Shown: in pieces, positions 55,623-64,000 of the stretch
Layout of the letters: the number at the start of each line of letters is the position of its first letter
Position numbering within the stretch: the stretch's first letter is position 1
Assembly: GCF_023954335.1 (NCBI RefSeq)
Contig: NZ_JAMLIE010000001.1
Span: 186,001-250,000, forward strand
DNA length: 64,000 nucleotides
From: Aquamicrobium sp.
GTDB taxonomy: Bacteria > Pseudomonadota > Alphaproteobacteria > Rhizobiales > Rhizobiaceae
Direction: 5' to 3'
Translations under genes and position numbers: made by a program
The notes under the pieces: model-generated
What the model saw: the letters and a program-made list of their open reading frames with translations, nothing else
What the model was told of the DNA's origin: nothing
Databases searched by the model: none

Positions 55623-55699
55623 ACGCGGGAGCGCGTCGTGTCTGGTTTGAGGGCCTCACGCACTTGGACTTTCGCCCTGCACCGACACCCGCGCCAAAC

Positions 55700-55722
55700 C
55701 GCTTCAGCATTGTACTGAAGCG
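55700..55722. other. Hairpin between the converging holA and parB genes
   Basis: CGCTTCAG (55700-55707) pairs perfectly with CTGAAGCG (55715-55722) over a seven-base loop in the 198-base gap. There is no T run on either side, so it may be a weak bidirectional terminator or a repeat fragment. Nothing else is seen in the gap. Confidence 0.45.
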
Positions 55723-55820
55723 ATCTCTCGCGTCGTAAACGGGAAGGGGAGGCGACGTCCCACTCCCGTCCCAAAACGAGCGATCCATCTCAGGATCGTG
55801 CTAACCGACTGATATTATGA

Positions 55821-56705
<885 letters not shown>

Positions 56706-56751
56706 CAAACCATCCGCATCGTTTCGTCTTCGTATCGATCCATCGGATCGC

Positions 56752-57549
56752 TCAGGCCGCGCGCAGGCGACGTTCGCGCCGGATCACCTCCGACGCGAGC
56801 TGGAGATAGGCCTGGCTGCCGGTGCATTTGAGGTCGTATAGGATCGCCGGCTTGCCGTAGGACGGCGCTTCCGACACCCGCACGTTGCGCGGAATCACCG
56901 TCTCGTAGACCGCATCGCCCATATGCGCGCGCACGTCCTCGACCACCTGGTTGGCGAGGTTGTTGCGGCCGTCGAACATCGTCAGCACGATGCCCTGGAT
57001 GGTGAGGTCGGGATTGATCGAGTTGCGCACCTGCTCGACCGTCTGGAGAAGCTGGCTGAGGCCTTCGAGCGCGAAGAACTCGCATTGCAGCGGCACCAGC
57101 ACCGAATCCGCCGCCGCCATCGAATTGAGCGTCAGCAGATTGAGCGAGGGCGGGCAATCGATCAGCACATAGCCGAAACTGCCGCCATCGGCCACCGACT
57201 GCCGCAGGGCATTGCGCAGGCGCAGCACCCGGTCCAGCGCCGAGGCGATCTCCATCTCGATGCCGAGCAGGTCGAGCGTCGAGGGAATCACGAAAAGCCC
57301 GGGCACCGCGGTCGCCATCGCCGCCTCACCGACGCTCGCCTCGCCGGTCAGAAGATCGTAGGACGATACCTTGCGGTCCTGCCGGTCGATGCCGAGGCCG
57401 GTGCTGGCGTTACCCTGCGGGTCGAGATCGACGATCAGCACCTTCTCGCCGATGGCGGCGAGGGCGGTGGCGAGGTTGATCGCCGTGGTCGTCTTGCCGA
57501 CGCCGCCTTTCTGATTGGCGATGGTGATGATGCGGGTCCGCGGGATCAT
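56752..57549 (-). CDS. parA: Chromosome partitioning ATPase ParA
   Basis: A 265-residue Walker-type ATPase (deviant Walker A in ANQKGGVGKTTTAINLATAL, DLDPQGNASTGLG, YVLIDCPPSLNLLT). It moves ParB-parS complexes over the nucleoid during chromosome segregation. It precedes parB by 46 bases and follows rsmG by 22 bases, the order typical near the origin. Confidence 0.96.
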   Translation of the reverse strand: MIPRTRIITIANQKGGVGKTTTAINLATALAAIGEKVLIVDLDPQGNASTGLGIDRQDRKVSSYDLLTGEASVGEAAMATAVPGLFVIPSTLDLLGIEMEIASALDRVLRLRNALRQSVADGGSFGYVLIDCPPSLNLLTLNSMAAADSVLVPLQCEFFALEGLSQLLQTVEQVRNSINPDLTIQGIVLTMFDGRNNLANQVVEDVRAHMGDAVYETVIPRNVRVSEAPSYGKPAILYDLKCTGSQAYLQLASEVIRRERRLRAA

Positions 57550-57571
57550 GAGAGCCGGCCTGCCGAGAGAG

Positions 57572-58216
57572 TCAATCGGAGCGATCAGCCGGCTTTCTGG
57601 CCAGCCCCGACACTTCGAGGATGCGGCCTGCCGGATCGATCTTGCTTGCGTGTTCTATCAGATCGAAGCGCCACGCGTCACGGCTTTCCGTCACCTCGGC
57701 CGCGTAATCCCGGCCTTTGTGAAAAAGCGCGGTCGCGCCGCGCGCCAGCCACGGCTCGGCGAGATCGAGCAGCCGCGGCAAGGGTGCCAAGGCCCGCGCG
57801 GTGACGATCTCCGGCATTTCGACGCGCTTATAAGCATCCTCGATCCGGCTGATATGCACGCGCGCAGGCGCATTCACCGTCCCGAGGATGGATTTCAGGA
57901 ACGCGGCCTTCTTGTTGTTGCTTTCGACCAGCTCGATCTTTCCGCCCTCTCGCTCGACGAGGAGAATCGCTATGATCGCGCCCGGAAATCCGCCGCCCGA
58001 GCCGAGATCGAGCCAGGTCAGGACGCTCGGCTTGAGGGCAAAAAGCTGGGCGCTATCGAGGATATGCCGGCTCCACAACGCCTCCAGTGTCGACGGCGCG
58101 GCAAGATTGATTCGCGCCGACCATTTGCGGAACTCTGCCTCAAAGAAGTCGAGTCGCGCCAGCGTTTCACGTGAAACCATTCCGGCGACGTTACGGAGTT
58201 CGGTCAGCCTGTCCAT
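57572..58216 (-). CDS. rsmG: 16S rRNA (guanine(527)-N7)-methyltransferase RsmG
   Basis: A 214-residue methyltransferase: SAM loop LDLGSGGGFPGAIIAI, then VESNNKKAAFLKSIL and ARALAPLPRLLDLAEPWL. It methylates G527 of 16S rRNA. mnmG ends one base before its start. A perfect GTTTCACGTGAAAC palindrome lies inside its 5' coding region and, read in frame, encodes the VSRET segment at residues 14-18. Confidence 0.95.
   Translation of the reverse strand: MDRLTELRNVAGMVSRETLARLDFFEAEFRKWSARINLAAPSTLEALWSRHILDSAQLFALKPSVLTWLDLGSGGGFPGAIIAILLVEREGGKIELVESNNKKAAFLKSILGTVNAPARVHISRIEDAYKRVEMPEIVTARALAPLPRLLDLAEPWLARGATALFHKGRDYAAEVTESRDAWRFDLIEHASKIDPAGRILEVSGLARKPADRSD
58164..58177. promoter_or_regulatory. 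parS-like centromere site inside rsmG
   Basis: GTTTCACGTGAAAC matches the core of the ParB site (TGTTTCACGTGAAACA) in 14 of 14 positions. It overlaps codons near the start of rsmG, about 2 kb from the three-site cluster at 60147-60234. Confidence 0.8.
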
Positions 58217-58217
58217 C

Positions 58218-60089
58218 TCACGCCGCGCCCGGCATACGTCGTTCGTGATTCTGGATCCGGGCGAGAATGATCGCCAGCGCTGCCGGCGTCATCCCGTCGA
58301 TTCGCCCGGCTTCCGCCAGCGAGGAAGGCCGGCGCATGGCCAGCTTGTGCTTCAATTCATTGGACAATCCGGGAATGTCGGCAAATTCGAGATCGGCGGG
58401 GATCGTCCGTGCTTCCTCTCGCTTCAGTACCGCGACATCCGCTTGCTGGCGGTCGAGATAGACGGAATAACGTGCTTCGGTCTCCAGCCGCTCGAGCGTC
58501 GCTTCTGACACGCCGCCGAGCTGCGGCCATATCGCCCGTAGCCGCTCGACGCCGATATCCGCATAGGACAGCAGATCGTAAGCCGTGCGCCGCTGTCCAT
58601 CGCGGTTCAGCGCGAGACCGAACCGCGCCGCCTCGTTGGGCGTTACCGACAGCGACCTGAACAGGTCGCGCGCCGCGGCGAAGTCTCGCTCCCGGGCACG
58701 AAAGCGATCGATGCGCGCCTGCCCGACCAGACCGAGCGCGATGCCCTGCGGGGTCAGGCGCTCGTCGGCGTTGTCCGCCCGCAGCGACAGGCGGAACTCG
58801 GCCCGCGACGTGAACATGCGGTAGGGCTCGCTGACGCCCCGATTGACCAGATCGTCGATCAGGACGCCGATATAGGCATCGCCGCGGCCAAAACGCGCGG
58901 GTTCGAGGCCGGCAACCTTGCGCGCCGCGTTGAGGCCGGCGACGAGGCCTTGCGCAGCCGCCTCCTCATAGCCCGTCGTGCCGTTGATCTGTCCGGCGAG
59001 GAACAGGCCGGAAACCCGCCGGGTCTCGAGCGAATGATCGAGCTCGCGCGGGTCGATATGATCGTACTCGATGGCGTAGCCGGGCTGGAGGATGCGTGCT
59101 TGTTCTAGGCCGGGAATCGACGCCACCAGCGCCGTCTGGACCTCGCGCGGCAATGACGTGGAAATCCCGTTCGGATAAACGGTATCGTCGTCCAGCCCTT
59201 CGGGCTCCAGGAATATCTGATGTCCGTCGCGGTCGCCGAACTTGACGATCTTGTCCTCGATCGACGGGCAATAGCGAGGTCCCGTCCCCTCGATAGCGCC
59301 GGAATAGACCGCCGAGCGGCCGAGATTGGCGCGGATGATCTCGTGCGACGCCGCGGTCGTGCGCGTCACGCCGCAGGCAATCTGCGGATTGGCGATCCGA
59401 TCCGTCATCAGCGAGAACGGCACCGGCACATCATCGGCCAGCTGGCAGTCGAGCGAAGCCCAGTCGATGGTACGCCCGTCGAGCCGCGGCGGTGTGCCGG
59501 TCTTGAGACGGCCGAGCGCGAAGCCGAGACCGGTCATCGTCGCCGACAGGCCCATCGTCGCGGCCTCGTTCATGCGGCCGGCCGGAAAGCGCTCCTCGCC
59601 GATATGGATCAGCCCGCGCAGGAACGTTCCGGTGGTCAGGACCACGGCGCCGCAGCGGTAACGCCGGCCATCGGCAAGGATGACACCGGCGATCCAATTG
59701 TTTTCAATCAATAAATCGAAAACCTCGCCCTCGATGACATCAAGTCCCGCCTGGGCCGCGATTGCCGCCTGCATGGCCTGACGATAGAGCTTGCGGTCGG
59801 CCTGCGTCCGCGGGCCGCGCACCGCCGGACCCTTGCGGCGATTGAGCAGGCGAAACTGGATGCCGGCCGCGTCGGCGATCCGCCCCATCAGGCCGTCGAG
59901 AGCATCGATCTCGCGCACCAGATGGCCCTTGCCCAAGCCACCGATGGCGGGATTGCACGACATGACGCCGATGGTCTCGCGCTTCATCGTCACCAGCGCG
60001 GTCGCGGCGCCCGCTCGGGCCGCGGCCGCCGCAGCCTCGCAGCCGGCATGCCCGCCGCCGATGACGATGACATCGTAATTCTTGCTCAT
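58218..60089 (-). CDS. mnmG: tRNA uridine-5-carboxymethylaminomethyl modification enzyme MnmG
   Basis: A 623-residue FAD protein: loop VIVIGGGHAGCEAAAAAARAG (in part), MSCNPAIGGLGKGHLVREIDALDG (in part), CPSIEDKIVKFGDRDGHQIFLEPEG (in part), and the C-terminal helical domain. With MnmE it makes cmnm5U34 in tRNAs. The ATG at 60089 follows GGAATGGTTCG and gives MSKNYDV; an in-frame ATG at 60143 is rejected because it would read through the 5' leader and no RBS favours it. Confidence 0.96.
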   Translation of the reverse strand: MSKNYDVIVIGGGHAGCEAAAAAARAGAATALVTMKRETIGVMSCNPAIGGLGKGHLVREIDALDGLMGRIADAAGIQFRLLNRRKGPAVRGPRTQADRKLYRQAMQAAIAAQAGLDVIEGEVFDLLIENNWIAGVILADGRRYRCGAVVLTTGTFLRGLIHIGEERFPAGRMNEAATMGLSATMTGLGFALGRLKTGTPPRLDGRTIDWASLDCQLADDVPVPFSLMTDRIANPQIACGVTRTTAASHEIIRANLGRSAVYSGAIEGTGPRYCPSIEDKIVKFGDRDGHQIFLEPEGLDDDTVYPNGISTSLPREVQTALVASIPGLEQARILQPGYAIEYDHIDPRELDHSLETRRVSGLFLAGQINGTTGYEEAAAQGLVAGLNAARKVAGLEPARFGRGDAYIGVLIDDLVNRGVSEPYRMFTSRAEFRLSLRADNADERLTPQGIALGLVGQARIDRFRARERDFAAARDLFRSLSVTPNEAARFGLALNRDGQRRTAYDLLSYADIGVERLRAIWPQLGGVSEATLERLETEARYSVYLDRQQADVAVLKREEARTIPADLEFADIPGLSNELKHKLAMRRPSSLAEAGRIDGMTPAALAIILARIQNHERRMPGAA

Positions 60090-60146
60090 CGAACCATTCC
60101 AATTCAAGCCTGCCGGAATGTCCGGCGCGGCCGTCCGAGTCAAGTC

Positions 60147-60162
60147 TGTTTCACGTGAAACG
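60147..60162. promoter_or_regulatory. parS-like site 1
   Basis: TGTTTCACGTGAAACG matches the 16-base parS consensus TGTTTCACGTGAAACA at 15 of 16 positions. It lies in the gap between mnmG and mnmE and is the first of three sites at 36-base spacing. Confidence 0.9.
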
Positions 60163-60182
60163 AGAATCTCGACTTATTGCTG

Positions 60183-60198
60183 TGTTTCACGTGAATCC
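60183..60198. promoter_or_regulatory. parS-like site 2
   Basis: TGTTTCACGTGAATCC matches the parS consensus at 14 of 16 positions and starts exactly 36 bases after site 1. Confidence 0.85.
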
Positions 60199-60218
60199 GT
60201 TTGCTCCGCCGATTCGGG

Positions 60219-60234
60219 TGTTTCACGTGAGTCA
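60219..60234. promoter_or_regulatory. parS-like site 3, containing the mnmE stop codon
   Basis: TGTTTCACGTGAGTCA matches the parS consensus at 14 of 16 positions and starts exactly 36 bases after site 2. Its last three bases are the complement of the mnmE stop codon (60232-60234). Confidence 0.85.
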
Positions 60235-61557
60235 CTTGCCGATGCAGAACTCGGAGAAGATCACGCCAAGCAGCTCCTCTACGTCGCTCGCGCCGGTGAT
60301 CCTGCCGAGTGATTCTCCCGCAAGACGCAAATGCTCCGCCCTGAGTTCCAGTTCCGTGCGATTCAACGCATTGCCGATATGTTGCGCCGTCGCTTCCAGT
60401 AGACGCACCTGCCGCAATCGGGTCGGGATCACCTGTCCGGTCTTGCCCGTCGCAGCGCGCGCCCTCCTTGCGATTTCCCCTGTCAATTCCGGCAATCCTT
60501 CGCCAGTCACCGTCGAAACGGCAAGGGCGAAGCTTCCGGGCCCCGGCGTCGTGAGATCGCATTTCGTCGCCACCGGCAGAACCGGCGCGGCCCATGTCCC
60601 CTTGTCGAAACCTGCTTCCACGTCTGCAGGATCGGCCAGATGAAGAACCAGATCGGCCCGGTCGGCGGCCTCCACCGCTTTCCGCACCCCGATGCGCTCG
60701 ACCACGTCGTCGGTTTCGCGCAGGCCGGCCGTGTCGGTGATCACAATCTTCATGCCGTCGATATCGAGACTCGTCTCAACGAGATCACGGGTCGTTCCGG
60801 CGATCTCGGTGACGATGGCCACCTCGCGCCGGGCGAGAGCGTTGAGCAGGCTCGACTTGCCGGCGTTCGGCGCGCCGACCAGCACGACCCGGAAGCCGTC
60901 CCGGACGATTTCCGCCGCGCGAAAGCCCTCGACATGGGCGAGGATGTCCTGTCGCAGGCGGGCGAGGTTCGCGACCTCCCGTTCCGACACCGAGCCCGGC
61001 ACATCGGCCTCGTCGGCAAAATCGAACTCCGCCTCGATCATCGCCCGGGCGTGCAGGAGCCGCTGCCGCCATGCCGCATAGAGATCGCGCTGGCCTCCCT
61101 GCGCGTTCTCCACCGCCAGCCGGCGCTGCGCTTCCGTTTCGGCACCGATCAGATCGGCCAGCGCTTCCGCGCCGGTCACGTCGACCTTGCCGTTCAAAAA
61201 GGCCCTGTGGGTGAATTCCCCGGCTTCCGCCTGGCGCAGACCCGGCATTTCCCCCAGCCGGCGCAGCAGTGCGGCAACGACGGCCCGCCCGCCATGAATC
61301 TGGAACTCGGCACAATCCTCACCCGAGAAGCTGGCGGGCGCGGGAAAGAACAGCACCAGCCCCTCGTCGAGCAGGCCGCCATCACCATCACGCAGGGAAA
61401 GAAGCGTCGCGCGCCGGGCCGCCGGCACCCTTCCGGCAACCAGTTGCAGCGCCTCGCGAACATGAGGCCCCGAAAGACGAACGACCGCGACGCCTGAGGG
61501 AAGGCCGCCCGACGACAGCGCGAAGATCGTATCCCTGAACACAGGTTGCCCGTTCAT
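60232..61557 (-). CDS. mnmE: tRNA modification GTPase MnmE
   Basis: A 441-residue protein: N-terminal tetrahydrofolate-binding domain (DTIFALSSGGLPSGVAVVRLSG, in part), helical domain, the inserted G domain (VGAPNAGKSSLLNAL, DTAGLRETDDVVE, ATKCDL) and the C-terminal FCIGK motif with the catalytic cysteine. It acts with MnmG on U34 of tRNAs. Its stop codon is part of a parS-like site. It is divergent from the DUF255 gene. Confidence 0.96.
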   Translation of the reverse strand: MNGQPVFRDTIFALSSGGLPSGVAVVRLSGPHVREALQLVAGRVPAARRATLLSLRDGDGGLLDEGLVLFFPAPASFSGEDCAEFQIHGGRAVVAALLRRLGEMPGLRQAEAGEFTHRAFLNGKVDVTGAEALADLIGAETEAQRRLAVENAQGGQRDLYAAWRQRLLHARAMIEAEFDFADEADVPGSVSEREVANLARLRQDILAHVEGFRAAEIVRDGFRVVLVGAPNAGKSSLLNALARREVAIVTEIAGTTRDLVETSLDIDGMKIVITDTAGLRETDDVVERIGVRKAVEAADRADLVLHLADPADVEAGFDKGTWAAPVLPVATKCDLTTPGPGSFALAVSTVTGEGLPELTGEIARRARAATGKTGQVIPTRLRQVRLLEATAQHIGNALNRTELELRAEHLRLAGESLGRITGASDVEELLGVIFSEFCIGK

Positions 61558-61595
61558 GGCCGCCGCCCTAGTTTAAACCGAAAGCAGGGTGATCC

Positions 61596-63626
61596 ATGAC
61601 CGCGCTTCCTTCCGCAAATCTTCTCGCCGACGCCGCGAGCCCTTATCTGCGCCAGCATGCCGCCAACCCTGTCCACTGGCGGCCGTGGTCTTCGGCTGCC
61701 CTGGCCGAGGCCGCCGCCCTTCAGCGCCCGATCCTGCTTTCCGTCGGCTATGCCGCCTGCCACTGGTGTCACGTCATGGCCCATGAAAGCTTCGAGGACG
61801 AGGGCGTCGCCGAGGTCATGAACCGCCTGTTCGTCAACATCAAGGTCGATCGCGAGGAAAGGCCGGATATAGACCAGATCTACATGGCAGCGCTCAACGC
61901 CATGGGCGAGCAGGGCGGCTGGCCGCTGACTATGTTCCTGACGCCGGAAGGCCGGCCGTTCTGGGGCGGAACCTATTTCCCGAAGGAGGCACGCTATGGC
62001 CGGCCGGGCTTTACCGACGTCCTCGAAGCCGTCGCAGCGACATGGCGCAACAAGCGGGCCGAACTCGAAGACTCCGCCGCCGCGCTGACCGGCCATATCG
62101 ATGCCCAGCTCGCGTCGAGACGCAGCGGAGAGGCAGCCGACCCGATCATCATTCAGGAAAGTTATGCCGGAGCCGTGCATTCGCTGATCGACGCGCGCGA
62201 CGGCGGCATACGCGGCGCGCCGAAGTTTCCTAACGCGCCTCTGATGAACGTCCTGCGCCTGAGCTGGCAACAGGGTGGGGTGGCCACCCATCGCGACGCC
62301 ATGATCGACAGCCTGCGCAAGATGCTCGCCGGCGGGATTTACGATCACATCGGCGGCGGGCTGTGCCGCTATTCGACCGACGCGACATGGCTGGTGCCGC
62401 ATTTCGAGAAGATGCTCTACGACAATGCCCAGCTGATCGATCTCGTCGGCTGGGCCTATGCCGAGACGGGAGACGAACTGTTTCGCTACCGAATCGAGGA
62501 GACCGTGGGCTGGCTCGAGCGCGAGATGCAGACCGAAGGCGGCGGCTTCGCATCGAGCCTCGATGCCGACAGCGAGGGTGAGGAGGGACGTTTTTACCTC
62601 TGGACCGAGGACGAGATCGGCAACGTATTGGGAAAGGCCGATGCCAGCCGGTTTCTCGCGGCTTACGAGCTGGCACAGCCGGCCGAATGGGAAGGCGATC
62701 CTGTTCTCCACCGCCGGTCGAACCCCGATTGCGGCCCGGCCGATACCGGTCCGGACATACAGGCCATGAAACGACGGCTGCTCGATGCCCGCGGCCACCG
62801 CATCCGGCCGGGGCGCGACGACAAGGTTCTCGTCGACTGGAATGGAACGACGATCGCCGTGCTTGCCCGCGCCGGGCGGCAGTTTTCCCGGAAAGACTGG
62901 ATCGAGACGGCGGAATCGGCATTTCGTTTCGTCGCCGAATCGGAGCGGGACGGGCGCCTGCCGCACTCTATTCTCGGAGCCGAGAGGTTGTTTCCCTGCA
63001 TGTCGGCCGATTACGCCGCCATGATCGAGGCCGCGGTGTCGCTGGCAGAAGCCGTGGCGGACCCCGCGCCCTACATCGCCAGGGCGCGGCGCTGGATGCA
63101 GGCGCTGGACGACTGGCACGGCGACGATGAGGGGACCGGACACTACTTCACCGCGTCCGACACCGCCGACGTGCTCATCCGCATCCGTGGCGACAGCGAC
63201 GACGCCGTGCCTTCGGCGACGGCGCGGATCATCCTTGCCATGACGCGGCTTGCACTGCTCACTGGTGACGACGCGCTCCATCGACGGGCGGTAAACGCCG
63301 CGGACGCCGCGCTCGGCAGGACCGCGGACCAGCGTTTCGGGCGCGCCGGCATCATCCATGCCGCGGCCATCGCGCATCGGCCGAAAAAGCTGATCATCGC
63401 GGGGCCTGAAAACACCGGCTTCGTTTCGGCTGCGAATCGTTATCCGGATGGCTCGCGGACGGACATCGTCCTTGCCCCGACAGGGCCCGGCAGCGAGATC
63501 GTCCTGCCGGACGGCGCGGTCATCGACACGGCCCAGGCAGGTGCGTTCCTCTGCATCGGGCAGCGCTGCCTGCCGCCCGCGCGCAAGGCCGGAGAACTGG
63601 AAACGCTGCTGCGATCCGAGCGCTGA
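61596..63626 (+). CDS. DUF255 (YyaL-type) thioredoxin-domain protein
   Basis: A 676-residue protein. The N-terminal domain is a thioredoxin-like DUF255 module with the active-site-like CHWCHVMAHESFED motif (near residue 55) preceded by SPYLRQHAANPVHW; the larger C-terminal part is an alpha/alpha barrel of the six-hairpin glycosidase type (HFEKMLYDNAQLI, DKVLVDWNGTTIAVLARAGR in part). The bacterial function is uncertain; the human relative is the spermatogenesis protein SPATA20. AGCAGGGTGATCC precedes the ATG. It converges with rho, leaving three bases between the coding regions. Confidence 0.9.
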   Translation: MTALPSANLLADAASPYLRQHAANPVHWRPWSSAALAEAAALQRPILLSVGYAACHWCHVMAHESFEDEGVAEVMNRLFVNIKVDREERPDIDQIYMAALNAMGEQGGWPLTMFLTPEGRPFWGGTYFPKEARYGRPGFTDVLEAVAATWRNKRAELEDSAAALTGHIDAQLASRRSGEAADPIIIQESYAGAVHSLIDARDGGIRGAPKFPNAPLMNVLRLSWQQGGVATHRDAMIDSLRKMLAGGIYDHIGGGLCRYSTDATWLVPHFEKMLYDNAQLIDLVGWAYAETGDELFRYRIEETVGWLEREMQTEGGGFASSLDADSEGEEGRFYLWTEDEIGNVLGKADASRFLAAYELAQPAEWEGDPVLHRRSNPDCGPADTGPDIQAMKRRLLDARGHRIRPGRDDKVLVDWNGTTIAVLARAGRQFSRKDWIETAESAFRFVAESERDGRLPHSILGAERLFPCMSADYAAMIEAAVSLAEAVADPAPYIARARRWMQALDDWHGDDEGTGHYFTASDTADVLIRIRGDSDDAVPSATARIILAMTRLALLTGDDALHRRAVNAADAALGRTADQRFGRAGIIHAAAIAHRPKKLIIAGPENTGFVSAANRYPDGSRTDIVLAPTGPGSEIVLPDGAVIDTAQAGAFLCIGQRCLPPARKAGELETLLRSER

Positions 63627-63629
63627 CGC

Positions 63630-64000
63630 TCAGGTGTTCATCGAATCGAAGAAGTCCGAATTGGTCTTGGTCTGCTTCAGCTTGTCGATGAGGAACTCGA
63701 TAGCATCCGTGGTGCCCATCGGGGCGAGGATGCGCCGCAGCACGAAGATCTTCTGCAGGTCCTGGCGCTGGACGAGCAGGTCTTCCTTGCGGGTGCCGGA
63801 CTTCAGGATATCCATCGCCGGGAAGATGCGCTTGTCGGCCACCTTGCGGTCGAGCACGATCTCCGAGTTGCCGGTGCCCTTGAACTCCTCGAAGATCACC
63901 TCGTCCATGCGGCTGCCGGTGTCGATCAGGGCGGTGGCGATGATCGTCAGGGAGCCGCCTTCCTCGATGTTGCGCGCCGCGCCGAAGAACCGCTTCGGGC
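63630..64000 (-). CDS. rho: Transcription termination factor Rho, C-terminal part (start outside the window)
   Basis: The last 122 residues are visible, read on the minus strand from the right edge to a stop at 63630: FFGAARNIEEGGSLTIIATALIDTGSRMDEVIFEEFKGTGN (in part) and LDRKVADKRIFPAMDI with the C-terminal KTNSDFFDSMNT. These are in the RecA-like ATPase domain with the R-loop and the arginine-finger helix of Rho. It terminates untranslated and stalled transcripts. Its position before mnmE-mnmG-rsmG-parAB is typical of the origin region in Hyphomicrobiales. Confidence 0.96.
   Translation of the reverse strand, partial: PKRFFGAARNIEEGGSLTIIATALIDTGSRMDEVIFEEFKGTGNSEIVLDRKVADKRIFPAMDILKSGTRKEDLLVQRQDLQKIFVLRRILAPMGTTDAIEFLIDKLKQTKTNSDFFDSMNT

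Noticed and set aside
55623..55820. Possible small gene between holA and parB
   Set aside because: No frame there has a start with a ribosome binding site and plausible codon use; only a hairpin is supported.

Overview
The window is about 67% G+C by eye and carries a gene set and order typical of an alphaproteobacterium of the order Hyphomicrobiales (Rhizobiales), most like the Phyllobacteriaceae/Brucellaceae side (Mesorhizobium, Aminobacter, Nitratireductor, Brucella relatives). The reasons are an Omp19-type lipoprotein, the rho / mnmE / mnmG / rsmG / parA / parB block, sdhCDAB and mdh-sucCDAB-lpdA operons, a CheD-containing chemotaxis cluster, and short palindromic intergenic elements of a type common in rhizobia. 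The genus is an inference; no rRNA or tRNA gene is visible. Both ends cut a gene (a DUF2478 gene at the left, rho at the right).

Layout. 1-1.2 kb: DUF2478 gene and a divergent Crp/Fnr regulator around a perfect FNR box. 1.2-6.3 kb: minus-strand chemotaxis operon mcp-cheW-cheR-cheB-cheD, with no cheA or cheY. 6.5-10.6 kb: a fused indolepyruvate:ferredoxin oxidoreductase and a divergent Lrp/AsnC regulator. 10.7-16.8 kb: a membrane diguanylate cyclase, a thioredoxin-TPR protein, a Lon-N protein, a Trm112-like protein, a minimal zinc protease, an FAD oxidase and small genes. 16.9-28.8 kb: leuD, leuB, asd, xerC, rimM-trmD, rplS and leuC with small membrane or secreted proteins between them. 29-31.8 kb: a second diguanylate cyclase, a GNAT and a lipoprotein. 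32-35.9 kb: sdhCDA-vapD-sdhB. 36-40.7 kb: a DUF1905-like gene, yciB, ftsY, mtaB and dapF on the minus strand. 40.9-43.1 kb: omp19, zapE and an HXXEE protein. 43.3-53.8 kb: mdh-sucCDAB, a secreted protein, an SDR and lpdA. 54-64 kb: holA and the chromosome-segregation region parB-parA-rsmG-mnmG-mnmE with four parS-like sites, a DUF255 protein and rho.

How the genes work together. The window is mostly core metabolism: consecutive TCA-cycle steps (2-oxoglutarate to succinyl-CoA to succinate to fumarate, plus malate to oxaloacetate), leucine synthesis (leuB, leuC, leuD), the shared aspartate pathway to lysine, threonine and methionine (asd, dapF), tRNA and ribosome maturation (rimM, trmD, mtaB, mnmE, mnmG, rsmG, rplS), and partitioning of the chromosome origin. 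The parAB block with parS sites means the replication origin is probably close.

The most unusual points are: a vapD-type (Cas2-fold) RNase gene of low G+C lying inside the succinate dehydrogenase operon and overlapping sdhB by one base, with its start codon in a potential hairpin; three parS-like sites spaced exactly 36 bp apart, the last one containing the mnmE stop codon; and a dispersed intergenic element whose two copies preserve hairpins through compensatory base changes and whose ends supply the TAG stop codons of xerC and sucB.
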